This document shows positions 40,493-48,042 of a stretch of DNA of 52,997 nt, one piece after another. The notes beneath the pieces are model-generated. The model was given only the letters and a program-made list of their open reading frames with translations, was not told where the DNA came from and did not search any database. Numbering within the stretch: position 1 is the stretch's first letter; every line of letters starts with the position of its first letter. The position numbers and the translations under genes were made by a program. Source of the DNA: a virus; IMG/VR virus record IMGVR_UViG_3300009506_000043, positions 1 to 52,997 of that record; one strand, written 5' to 3'.

Positions 40493-40734
40493 GTCATCAC
40501 CCCACAGCGGAAGTGTTCCTTCAGCATCTCATGGGCGCGAGTGATGGCCTGACCATCACCTTGTTCAACTCCCTCATACATGCAGCGCAACACGTCAGCA
40601 GCCAACTCACAAGCGCGATCGATGCTGCTGACATGGCCGCCTGTCTTCACCACACAACCGCAGGGCATTTCCTTGATGCCGGGAGTCAAAAAGGCCTCCT
40701 CCTGCCGCCGTCGCAGTTCAGAATCCACGTCCAC
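40489..40734 (-). CDS. Small helical protein
   Basis: An 81-residue protein from GTG 40732-40734 (nine bases after TTGGAGG), MDVDSELRRRQEEAFLTPG. Contains GCVVKTGGHVSSIDRACELA and an end AHEMLKEHFRCGVMT. The longer open frame upstream lies in the previous gene and is rejected. No family recognised. Confidence 0.5.
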   Translation of the reverse strand: MDVDSELRRRQEEAFLTPGIKEMPCGCVVKTGGHVSSIDRACELAADVLRCMYEGVEQGDGQAITRAHEMLKEHFRCGVMT

Positions 40735-41401
40735 GCTGGGCAACCTCCAATCCGGTCGCGATGGCCTTCCAGGTTGTCTTATAGTCAGATTTAGTTCGCT
40801 GCTGCTCTTCAGACCAGGCAAGAAGTCGCTGGGCCAATTCTTCATGAAAGGGGATCCATGCTTCCAGCGAGGATCCCACCGCTTTCTCCGACGCAATTCG
40901 CGTCGCGATTCGGATTTCATTCGGCGTGTGGATGGATACAGCAATTTTGTCTCCAACATCTCGATAAACCTTTGCCAGAGGGGCCGCCTTGTCTCGGTGC
41001 GCGGCGGGCACGAGCCTCGCCACCATCTCCGCGATCTGCTTCGCCAGGTCATTTGGAGGCGGAGGAGGGGGAGGAGGAGGCACAGGATCATCAGGGTCTG
41101 CAAACACCACGATGTGTTGTGAGCGAACATTATTTTCCTTCACCAATACTGCGACAGTTTGCTTGGCGGCCCCGGTGAAAATAGCCGTGGTGCTATTAGG
41201 ATCGGGGCAAAAATGGACGTCGATTTCAACGAGCTGCCCATCCTTGATCGTCAGCACCCAAATATCCGAATTCGGGGCAGCCACAACCCGCACAAGCGAG
41301 GGCGGATTGCATGGCACGGGGTTGGCCGGCGTGATATCCACAGCGAAGCACGTCCCTGACAGCCCCAGCAACAGAAGTGAGAGAGTGAGTAACCGCATCA
41401 T
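40718..41401 (-). CDS. Secreted protein with polyproline hinge
   Basis: A 227-residue protein with a signal peptide (MMRLLTLSLLLLGLSGTCFA), a strand-rich front domain to about residue 100, a run of nine prolines near 107-115, and a helical rear domain. The two-domain exported layout could bridge cell layers in lysis or superinfection exclusion; no family recognised. Confidence 0.6.
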   Translation of the reverse strand: MMRLLTLSLLLLGLSGTCFAVDITPANPVPCNPPSLVRVVAAPNSDIWVLTIKDGQLVEIDVHFCPDPNSTTAIFTGAAKQTVAVLVKENNVRSQHIVVFADPDDPVPPPPPPPPPNDLAKQIAEMVARLVPAAHRDKAAPLAKVYRDVGDKIAVSIHTPNEIRIATRIASEKAVGSSLEAWIPFHEELAQRLLAWSEEQQRTKSDYKTTWKAIATGLEVAQRGRGF

Positions 41402-41814
41402 AAATTCTCCAGTGCCTCAAGCAGTTCCTCGAAAAAGGTCACGGCAACACCTGGGATCGCCATATCGACATGCTCGGTAGCAAATCGCAGCGCCACTTCC
41501 ACCAACTCGTGCAACAGCAGGATGTAGACTTGTTCTGGGAGCAAGTCCGATTTGATGGGCACGGTGCGCAGTTGATTCAAGTATCTGACTGCCGCGAGCG
41601 ACAAGGAGCTGTCACCACGAAGCCTCTCACCATCATGGAAGACCTTGGCGATGAGCCAGAGCAGTAGATAGGCGCCGTGGTAGTACAGGAACGGATTTGA
41701 GAACTCTTCCAATTCCAAGAGTTGTCTCGCCCGATTGAGCATGTCGACTGGCAGTGGTGCGTTCTCGAACTGCTTCTCCATCAGCCGCATGTCCACCGGA
41801 TACAGATGAAACAT
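41398..41814 (-). CDS. Hypothetical protein
   Basis: A 138-residue helical protein, MFHLYPVDMRLMEKQFENAP, after GGGAGGCACTG. It contains a hydrophobic stretch FLYYHGAYLLLWLIAKVF and an end VAVTFFEELLEALENL. The stop overlaps the next start (ATGA). No family recognised. Confidence 0.6.
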   Translation of the reverse strand: MFHLYPVDMRLMEKQFENAPLPVDMLNRARQLLELEEFSNPFLYYHGAYLLLWLIAKVFHDGERLRGDSSLSLAAVRYLNQLRTVPIKSDLLPEQVYILLLHELVEVALRFATEHVDMAIPGVAVTFFEELLEALENL

Positions 41815-41825
41815 CAGTGCCTCCC

Positions 41826-41912
41826 TTAGTTGAAGTGATCTGTGAGAACCATCCCCAGCCCAATGAGGATCACAAACACCAGGAACATCGAAGCATCAAG
41901 TGGCAGCATCAT
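41826..41912 (-). CDS. 28-residue membrane peptide
   Basis: ATG 41910-41912 lies two bases after the resolvase stop, after GAAGGTAACTGAC. MMLPLDASMFLVFVILIGLG is nearly all hydrophobic, then MVLTDHFN. A one-pass microprotein, perhaps a toxin, holin-like or regulatory peptide; evidence is location and hydrophobicity. Confidence 0.45.
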   Translation of the reverse strand: MMLPLDASMFLVFVILIGLGMVLTDHFN

Positions 41913-41913
41913 G

Positions 41914-42417
41914 TCAGTTACCTTCAAAGAGTCGGGGTAGGGGTAAGTGTCGAGAAAGAAAATGGCGACGACCGTATTCAGCGAGCAATGTTGCGTCGGC
42001 ATACCGTTTCGTGAATTTCACATTCGGCCAGAGATCCTCAGCCTTTTGCTTGCTGACGTTCTTGTCACCCTTGGTCACGCAACCGAAATAGGTTTGCCAG
42101 GTCAGGGGCGCAACGAATTCGGCGCGTAGCTTGCAGGCGACCAGAAAGCCCTGAATCATGCCGTAGGAGACACCGAGTTTCCATGTGCCCTGCGATCCGC
42201 GATGTGCAGTGGTCATGCGATTCGGCAGCGCCCAAAGTTTTTCCACAGTCACAAGCTGGACTGGAAAGGTTTTGCCCAGGTACGCCAGGCAGTCATAGAG
42301 ATCCCTCGGAGTCTGCTTGAGCGTCCACCAACCTGCAAACTCACCGCTCGATCGCAGTGCTACAATCGCGCCGGACTGGCCGGGGTCGATGCCGAGAAAC
42401 ACCCACGCAGAGGGCAT
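41914..42417 (-). CDS. RuvC-like Holliday junction resolvase
   Basis: A 167-residue protein with the RNase H-fold pattern: FLGIDPGQSGAIVAL (catalytic Asp), LVTVEKLWALPN (Glu) and KRYADATLLAEYGRR (Asp). RuvC-type phage enzymes cut recombination or packaging branches as dimers. Start ATG 42415-42417 (MPSAWVFLG) follows the upstream stop by 17 bases; ATG 42472-42474 adds 19 residues. Located between loader and membrane genes. Confidence 0.75.
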   Translation of the reverse strand: MPSAWVFLGIDPGQSGAIVALRSSGEFAGWWTLKQTPRDLYDCLAYLGKTFPVQLVTVEKLWALPNRMTTAHRGSQGTWKLGVSYGMIQGFLVACKLRAEFVAPLTWQTYFGCVTKGDKNVSKQKAEDLWPNVKFTKRYADATLLAEYGRRHFLSRHLPLPRLFEGN

Positions 42418-42433
42418 CGCGGTACTCACCGGT

Positions 42434-42985
42434 TCAGGCTGCCGCTGGGGCAATTTGGCTTCTAGCCCATTCATCCAGCGATTCCTTTTGCTTCGTGATG
42501 GATTGAGTCGTATCAACAAGTAGGTCTCTATCACAACGATAGACGGCAGCGTGGCCGCCTTTTTTCTCGCCGGCGGCACAAGTGCATTTCGCAGCGGCGG
42601 TCGCCCAGGCTGCGCGTTGTTCGCGTGATTGAATCTCGCCAGCGGCGAAGGCGAGTGCAATCGTGACCGCCGTCTGATGCCAGATGGTCACAAACCCAGT
42701 GTCGCGGCAGATCGAACACTCATAGTGATCGCGGCGCCAATGGGCATCCTCACTGAGTGTCGGATGTAGGTCGTGCTTGATATGCACGGCGATTGCACGC
42801 AGTTCGCCAGGCCGTGGCATCCAATGTGTGTCGCGCCGCAGCCATTCATCAACTGCAAGGATCAAGGCATCATCAGGCAGGTCGCAGAGAACATCCTTCC
42901 AGATGGCCAATTCGTCCGGGTTGATCTCCTGATGCAAGCCGGTGCAGAGTCGAGAGTACGCGGCGGTGATGTGGGAGGCGTTCAT
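42434..42985 (-). CDS. Helicase-loader-like protein
   Basis: A 183-residue protein, MNASHITAAYSRLCTGLHQE. The N terminus (EINPDELAIWKDVLCDLPDD ... WLRRDTHWMPRPGELRAIA) matches the SPP1 G39P/loader pattern. A central YECSICRDTGF ... CTCAAG suggests a zinc-binding part, as in some loaders. It directly follows the initiator gene, as P follows O in lambda. Probable role: bring host DnaB helicase to the origin. Confidence 0.55.
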   Translation of the reverse strand: MNASHITAAYSRLCTGLHQEINPDELAIWKDVLCDLPDDALILAVDEWLRRDTHWMPRPGELRAIAVHIKHDLHPTLSEDAHWRRDHYECSICRDTGFVTIWHQTAVTIALAFAAGEIQSREQRAAWATAAAKCTCAAGEKKGGHAAVYRCDRDLLVDTTQSITKQKESLDEWARSQIAPAAA

Positions 42986-43914
42986 TGCTTGCAAAACCTC
43001 CCAGGGATTTTGATGCGCCGTTTTCGCTCGGATGCGGCATCCAGTTCCTCCGGCGTCATCTCGGACTTGGGCTTCTTGCCGTCCTTGGGCTCAAAGAGGC
43101 CCTGGTAGCCATTGGCGATCGAGTGGCGGAGCGCAGCGATTGCTCGATCCCTGCCCCAGCCTTCCAGCTTCTGGAGCGTCTCGTAGGCGCCGGTTTCCTT
43201 GATCGGCTTGTGGATCTCGCTCCGGTGCCGAACCCAGTCGAGCCAGGCGGCAAACAGCTCGTCATCGTGGAAAAGGCTCGGCCAGTACAACCGGTCGCAG
43301 AGACCGGGAGGACGGGGCGGTGGGGGGGGGAGCCTTTCTGTAGATTCTTTTGAATCCAAGACATTTGATTCCGAATCCTGGGTAGGATCAAGAGATACCC
43401 TAGCGCCTTGGTTACTACTGTCGTACGACCGGGTCACTACGACCGGGTCACTACGACCGGGTCGTACGACCGGGTCACTACGACCGGTTGAAGCATTTTC
43501 CCCCTCTTCTGGGGACCAGAGTGTTACGACCGGGTCACTACGACCGGGTCGTACGACCGGGTCACTACGACCGGTTGAAGCATTCCGAGTGAGGAATCCG
43601 CCCATCCTACTCACCCGACCCTTGACATGGCGGGGGGCGTGATCGTGCCAATCGTGGATCAGGAGCCGGTACGTTTCATCGCGGTCGAGCCAGCCGGTTT
43701 CGATGAGGGCGGCCAGCAGCTCTTGGGGGTCGCCAGGCCAGTCGGCGAAGATGGCAATTTCCTCGTCTGTGTATCGACCGATATCACCTCTTGGACACTC
43801 CGTCGTGGCCGACATCCAGAGACACTCCAGGAGCCCGACAGCCTCATGCTTCGAGAGTCCCAGGTGGCGCTGAAAGCGGCGGAACTTCAATAGATCAGGC
43901 GCAGTGTGAATCAC
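42982..43914 (-). CDS. Replication initiator-like protein
   Basis: A 310-residue protein from GTG 43912-43914. N terminus APDLLKFRRFQRHLGLSKHE ... IAIFADWPGDPQELLAALIE resembles phage initiators and DnaD-like winged helices. The centre holds tandem ASTGRSDPVVRPGRSDPVV, encoded by the iteron array. The C terminus (AFAAWLDWVRHRSE-like helices, AIAALRHSIANGYQGLFEP) recalls primosome loading domains. It precedes a loader-like gene, giving an O/P-style pair. Confidence 0.65.
   Translation of the reverse strand: MIHTAPDLLKFRRFQRHLGLSKHEAVGLLECLWMSATTECPRGDIGRYTDEEIAIFADWPGDPQELLAALIETGWLDRDETYRLLIHDWHDHAPRHVKGRVSRMGGFLTRNASTGRSDPVVRPGRSDPVVTLWSPEEGENASTGRSDPVVRPGRSDPVVVTRSYDSSNQGARVSLDPTQDSESNVLDSKESTERLPPPPPRPPGLCDRLYWPSLFHDDELFAAWLDWVRHRSEIHKPIKETGAYETLQKLEGWGRDRAIAALRHSIANGYQGLFEPKDGKKPKSEMTPEELDAASERKRRIKIPGRFCKQ
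43424..43579. repeat. Nine-iteron replication origin candidate
   Basis: Nine near-identical units, TACGACCGGGTCAC and variants, at about 43424, 43438, 43452, 43465, 43479, 43525, 43539, 43552 and 43566. A 60-bp block (43438-43497) is exactly duplicated at 43525-43584. GTCGTACGAC palindromes join some units. An array inside its own initiator gene is how lambda ori is organised within O. Confidence 0.7.
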
Positions 43915-44473
43915 GGGAAGCGGGCCTTTCTGCGAGTTCTTTCTTGAGGTATCGCATGGCGTATAAACGGTGTGCGGGAAAGACGCAGGCGCCGGTCTCT
44001 CGGTTGAATGCTTTCTCCCGGTGAATACATTGACAGGCGACAATCTCGCGTGATTGCCAGCCGATTAACTCGATAGTTGTGATATTGACCATTCTGCAAA
44101 GGACGAAATAGTCGGCGGCGAAAGTTGTATCTGGCGGGAAAATCATCTCCAGCTTGTGCAGTGGCATTGTGCGGAGATTTATGGCCCTGGTCTTGACCTG
44201 AATCGTCGCATTAGAATCCTGCAAATCTATGGAATCGTCGCCGCCAGGCAGGATGCGCCGATCGACGTTGAAACCTAAATATCTGCCGACCGCCATTTCG
44301 CCCATCAGGCCAAGCCAGTGCGAACCGAATCCGGCCTCAACCCAATCGACGCGATGTTTGGCACCCGATTTCTCTTTCGCCTCCTGCCGAAGCCTGGCGA
44401 GGCGACAGGCATTCTCGACCTCGATGGGCTTGAGTTCGATCGGTTCAAAATTTTCAACTGTCGTAAAGGACAC
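43895..44473 (-). CDS. PD-(D/E)XK-like nuclease
   Basis: A 192-residue protein, MSFTTVENFEPIELKPIEVE. HWLGLMGEMAVGRYLGFNV, then DDSIDLQDSNATIQVKTRAI gives the E...D...QxK order of PD-(D/E)XK nucleases, followed by FVLCRMVNITTIELIGWQSR and KKELAERPASRDSHCA. It could process recombination intermediates. ATG follows GGAGGCGTCTGGTGTCC-like sequence; it overlaps the HTH gene slightly. Confidence 0.6.
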   Translation of the reverse strand: MSFTTVENFEPIELKPIEVENACRLARLRQEAKEKSGAKHRVDWVEAGFGSHWLGLMGEMAVGRYLGFNVDRRILPGGDDSIDLQDSNATIQVKTRAINLRTMPLHKLEMIFPPDTTFAADYFVLCRMVNITTIELIGWQSREIVACQCIHREKAFNRETGACVFPAHRLYAMRYLKKELAERPASRDSHCA

Positions 44474-44726
44474 CAGACGCCTCCTTATGTCTCATTGGTG
44501 GCACCCCTCGCAGCTTCTCGCCGCGATTGGTGACAGAATTGGCTCGAATCCATTGCAGGGCCTCGTCGCCGAACACAAAGGCCGTGTGGCCGATGTAGCG
44601 GACGATGAACCCTCGCCTTCTGTATCGCCTGATTGAAGTGCGCTTCCAGCCGAGGATGCGTTCAAACTCCTCCAGCGGATACAGCGCGTTCCGTGAAATA
44701 CAGGCTGCTGGCGCACGTTCCGTCAT
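44454..44726 (-). CDS. Small HTH DNA-binding protein
   Basis: A 90-residue protein, MTERAPAACISRNALYPLEE. LEEFERILGWKRTSIRRYRR then RGFIVRYIGHTAFVFGDEAL is the winged-helix pattern of excisionase/MerR-like proteins. ATGA overlap with the zinc-protein gene and a GAGGAGGAGT site fix the start. Could be a recombination directionality factor or regulator. Confidence 0.65.
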   Translation of the reverse strand: MTERAPAACISRNALYPLEEFERILGWKRTSIRRYRRRGFIVRYIGHTAFVFGDEALQWIRANSVTNRGEKLRGVPPMRHKEASGVLYDS

Positions 44727-45304
44727 GACTCCTCCTCTTTTACTGGTCTGCCGCGCATCCCCGAGAGTCCAGCGACAACCGAAAGCAACTCCCTGGGTAT
44801 GCGCTCCCTGAGAAACTTGCGGACATACCGAACCTTTTTGAACGACCCAAATAGTCCCTTGCTTCGGTTTGGCCGAAGTGCATAAACAGTCCACCGGCAG
44901 TCCGATGCGTGGTTCACAACATGGATCGTGCGGAGGAAGCAATACTCGTCCGGCAGCAATTCGGTCATCTCGTCCTCTTGGCCTTCCAGATACAGGTAGC
45001 ATTCATCGCTGGTTGTCAGGTGAATGAAGAGACCGAGTGTATGTGTGAAATTGCCACCACAGCCGCCGCAGCGCAACAAGGATCTCTTCCTCTTTGTCGG
45101 CAGCTGCCGCAGGTCTAACATGGGCCCGCCGCACTCGTTGCAGTGAGCGGCGTGTGTGATACGAGAGACTTCCTGGTAAGCGACGTTGCGCTCGGCCCCG
45201 CAATCAGCGCAGCGATGTTTGCCGAGGCCTAGGATGATTGGATTGCGACCATCTTGGGGATCCATTGGGATCATTTCACCGCCGATGCGTTGCCAGGTGC
45301 TCAT
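44723..45304 (-). CDS. Zinc-finger protein
   Basis: A 193-residue protein from ATG 45302-45304, MSTWQRIGGEMIPMDPQDG. It shows CADCGAERN, CNECGGPML, then CGGCGGNFTHTLG, at least two zinc sites. The rear (TVYALRPNRSKGLF, KKVRYVRKFLRERIPRELLS) is basic. DNA- or RNA-binding in the recombination operon is likely; function unknown. Confidence 0.65.
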   Translation of the reverse strand: MSTWQRIGGEMIPMDPQDGRNPIILGLGKHRCADCGAERNVAYQEVSRITHAAHCNECGGPMLDLRQLPTKRKRSLLRCGGCGGNFTHTLGLFIHLTTSDECYLYLEGQEDEMTELLPDEYCFLRTIHVVNHASDCRWTVYALRPNRSKGLFGSFKKVRYVRKFLRERIPRELLSVVAGLSGMRGRPVKEEES

Positions 45305-45314
45305 GCGAATGTCC

Positions 45315-46421
45315 TCACGCGGCTCTATTTGCGAGCTCAGCGGCTCGCTCGTCACAGGCGACAAAGATGGCGTCCATTGTTTGTTGGTCGGCGTAACCAG
45401 CGAAGCGAGTGCCCACCCGCTCCACTTCCTCATGGGTGGTTGCTCGCGCGAGTGCGTTTCGTAAGGCCTCAGGTGTGTATTGGAGGGCAACGTGCTCATC
45501 ACTGGATTCCTCTGTTTCTGTGGGTGATTCTTCAGGGACCTCCTTCAACTCCTCGACGGCCGGCGCCGGTGATTCTGCCTTCTGCGATTTGGCCTTTCGT
45601 CGCGGCCCAGCAAGTCGATCTGTGACAGTGCCCGCAACAGGCGTCGATTCACCGAACCAGGTCTCGACCGTTTCGATTCCATCCTTGATTGATTGGTAAA
45701 CGCGAATGAGATTGAGCAGCTCAGGCTCGCGAGTTGCTGCGAGATTGTGCTGCAGAAACGCCTCCAGCATCCCGGTAGTGACGCCGAGTACGGCGAATTT
45801 CTCAGTGCATCGCTTGATTCGAGCTGGAAGGGGTTCAGATGACGTGCTTAGGGTTTTATCAACCTCATCGCTCATCAGCTCTTGCAGGTATCTGGGAATG
45901 ACCTGCTGCATGCAGGCCCTGAGCCGGCGGGCACCCATGTTCGCGTTGTGCTCATAGATATCCCTTGGGTCAACGAGCGGCTCTGGCCCTTCGCGCTTTG
46001 AGCGCAAGTGCTCATTGATCCAGCCACGGCTCACAAGTACGTTGCTCTCCAGGTCTGCGGCGAAAGCCATCAAAGAGGATTCTCCTGGCCGGCGCTCGAC
46101 TTCGCTCCAACCTGAGTAGACGTTCTTGTAGATCCTGGCCAGTTCGAGCACGGCATGAACACTGAGACCGGAAACGATCTGATTCCCGCGCTTGTAGGCG
46201 TACTTGGCCTTTTCGCAGAAGGTCCGGCTCTTGCAAACTCCGACGACCTTGTTGACGCATTGCATCTCGTCGCGAGGGAATCGCTTGGCGAGCAGCATGC
46301 CAGACTGAATCTGATAGCTGATGCGTGCAGACTCCAGATCCAGCTGGCGGCTGGAGTCAGCGATCGCGGGCAGAGATTCCGTTTCGATCTCACCTTGTGA
46401 GGTAACAAGTTCGGTTCCCAT
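45315..46421 (-). CDS. Candidate single-strand annealing protein
   Basis: A 368-residue protein after TAGGAGGTCCAT. SGLSVHAVLELARIYKNVYS ... SSLMAFAADLESN ... VDPRDIYEHNANMGARRLRA and VIPRYLQELM match a widespread phage family (GPS.RLAE.., DLETN, SRDIYE.VANMGARRLRAC.L..IP) found beside RecE/YqaJ-type exonucleases and thought to anneal DNA. The rear is Glu/Pro-rich and disordered. Family role is from memory, not confirmed. Confidence 0.55.
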   Translation of the reverse strand: MGTELVTSQGEIETESLPAIADSSRQLDLESARISYQIQSGMLLAKRFPRDEMQCVNKVVGVCKSRTFCEKAKYAYKRGNQIVSGLSVHAVLELARIYKNVYSGWSEVERRPGESSLMAFAADLESNVLVSRGWINEHLRSKREGPEPLVDPRDIYEHNANMGARRLRACMQQVIPRYLQELMSDEVDKTLSTSSEPLPARIKRCTEKFAVLGVTTGMLEAFLQHNLAATREPELLNLIRVYQSIKDGIETVETWFGESTPVAGTVTDRLAGPRRKAKSQKAESPAPAVEELKEVPEESPTETEESSDEHVALQYTPEALRNALARATTHEEVERVGTRFAGYADQQTMDAIFVACDERAAELANRAA

Positions 46422-46430
46422 ATGGACCTC

Positions 46431-47336
46431 CTAATCGGGCATTTCGAGTGGAATGGTTTTTCCCCAACCTTGAGGAAACCAGTTGTCGGTCTCATAACGC
46501 TGCAGCAGTTCGTCGAGCCAGGTATCAGCTCGCCACCGACCGAAGGCGAGAAAACGCGGCGTGTCCTCGTAGACGTACACGTCGTAGGGCGGGCTGTTGC
46601 GAATCACGACCCAGACGAACCGCCAGCCAGTCTTTCCGGTCAGCGCTTCAATGGCTTCGAGATAAGTGACCGCCTGGACGTCGTAGCAGTACCGCTTGCA
46701 CGCCCACCGGAACGGGTAAGGCTCGGGATCCTGGGCGGTCTTGACGTCCACGACGAGCTGCGGGCGCCAGAGAACAAGGTCCAGTTCAGCCTTGCGACCG
46801 ACCTCTGTCCGAGGGCATTCCCAGAAGATTTGTACGTTCCAATCGTGCTTCAGCCGGCCAAACAGGAGACTGTTGGCAGCTTCATGACTGCGCAGATTGG
46901 CCAGGACTTGCGTGTAGCAACCCCACTTGCCGTAGCGATCTTCGATTTCAGGAGAGGTGAGGAGCTCGGCGCCTGCCGGTTGCGAGTCCCGGTAGTTAAT
47001 CCAGGCGGATCCCTTGCGATGCCCATCGGCATTCAGAGCGGTGGAGGGGATGTGGCGGATCGTCGAGGGGCAGCCCCCGGATCGGATGGCCGCCTCGCAC
47101 GCGATTCCCCAGGCTTGAGATGGGGTTGGGTCACTGGGCGGAACGATCTTCTGGACGCGGGTCCGCCAGTACAACAGAGGCGCCTGGTGAGCGAAAACCA
47201 CGTCACTCTGGGCGAGCAGCCGATGGTCTCTGTACTCTTGAGCGCCTAAGCAGACTCTCAATGCGCCGTTCACCGGATCCCCGCGCTTCGGTGGAGTCCG
47301 GCAGCACTGTACGGTCTTGGGGGTGCCAGAGGTCAT
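46431..47336 (-). CDS. RecE-like PD-(D/E)XK exonuclease
   Basis: A 301-residue protein, MTSGTPKTVQCCRTPPKRGD. AELDLVLWRPQLVVDVKTAQ carries the D...DxK core; RYCYDVQAVTYLEAIEALTG is the following QxxxY helix of RecE-type nucleases. Such enzymes make 3' single-stranded tails for the annealing protein encoded just after. ATG overlaps the CsrA-like stop as ATGA. Confidence 0.75.
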   Translation of the reverse strand: MTSGTPKTVQCCRTPPKRGDPVNGALRVCLGAQEYRDHRLLAQSDVVFAHQAPLLYWRTRVQKIVPPSDPTPSQAWGIACEAAIRSGGCPSTIRHIPSTALNADGHRKGSAWINYRDSQPAGAELLTSPEIEDRYGKWGCYTQVLANLRSHEAANSLLFGRLKHDWNVQIFWECPRTEVGRKAELDLVLWRPQLVVDVKTAQDPEPYPFRWACKRYCYDVQAVTYLEAIEALTGKTGWRFVWVVIRNSPPYDVYVYEDTPRFLAFGRWRADTWLDELLQRYETDNWFPQGWGKTIPLEMPD

Positions 47337-47671
47337 AGCCGGCCCTCAGGCGTTGAGAGAGGATTTTGATCTTTCGACGACTCCCCGGTCGGGCGTCGGT
47401 CGGCGTCGGCGGATCCCCGATTGGAATCCAATCCACAAACCTTCTCAGGTTCCCGACTGCGAGAAAGTGCTCGATGCAGTTCCTCGGTTTGTTGTTCAGG
47501 CAGTTGTCGTCTAATGAGGACATCATGTGGAGCCCAGATAGATGAATGAACGCACTTTCCCCGCACCGATGAGACCATCACTTCGATGATGACCTCGGCA
47601 GGCATTGGGGGGACGATCAAGTAGAAGCACTCGCCCGTCTTGCGAGCAATCGTCAGCCGACCATGCGGCAC
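47333..47671 (-). CDS. csrA-like: CsrA-family RNA-binding protein with C-terminal extension
   Basis: A 112-residue protein from GTG 47669-47671 after GGAGGAGAA. RLTIARKTGECFYL aligns to CsrA LILTRRVGE (R10 equals CsrA R6), and EVIIEVMVSSVRGKCVHSSIW ending APHDVLIRR aligns to [26 protein letters not shown] (R55 equals R44). Both RNA-contacting arginines are kept. CsrA binds GGA motifs near ribosome-binding sites. About 50 extra disordered residues follow. It heads the recombination operon. Confidence 0.7.
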   Translation of the reverse strand: MPHGRLTIARKTGECFYLIVPPMPAEVIIEVMVSSVRGKCVHSSIWAPHDVLIRRQLPEQQTEELHRALSRSREPEKVCGLDSNRGSADADRRPTGESSKDQNPLSTPEGRL

Positions 47672-47967
47672 TTCTCCTCCAATTGACGCCGTTCAAATCC
47701 ATCGGCAGAGGATACATCGAGAAGGCGAAGCACAGCAACTTGTCACATCGAAACAGGACCAAATCGATGTGTTGTCACTTCCTGTCACTTCCTGTCACTT
47801 CCTGTCACGTCGAAAAACGTGCGCTTATGACACGCGCACAAGAGGTGCGAAATGCTTCGCGCAGAGAAGGTGTGAATTTCCCGATGAAAACAGCACAGTC
47901 TCAATACGGGATTTTGAAAGTGGCAGGGGGTGCGCAGGCAGTGCTTCGGATAGTGCTTCGCCTGCAT

Positions 47968-47997
47968 AAAAAAACCCCTGTTTTTCAAGGGGTTTTT
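47968..47997. terminator. Bidirectional terminator in attP
   Basis: AAAAACCCC paired with GGGGTTTTT, 10-base loop, T-runs on both strands, between int and the csrA-like gene. Confidence 0.8.
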
Positions 47998-48003
47998 CGT
48001 TCT

Positions 48004-48029
48004 GGCAGGGGCACCACAACCCCCTGCCG
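48004..48029. terminator. Second hairpin near int end
   Basis: GGCAGGGG paired with CCCCTGCC, short loop, close to the int stop; no strong T-run. Confidence 0.45.
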
Positions 48030-48042
48030 AGGGGCGATTTTG

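Noticed and set aside
40735-41130. 5' extension of the 81-residue gene
   Set aside because: Overlaps the secreted protein in another frame and is Arg/Trp-rich; the GTG with TTGGAGG is the better start.
43424-43579. CRISPR-like repeat
   Set aside because: Units are 13-14 bp and contiguous with no unique spacers; iterons fit better.
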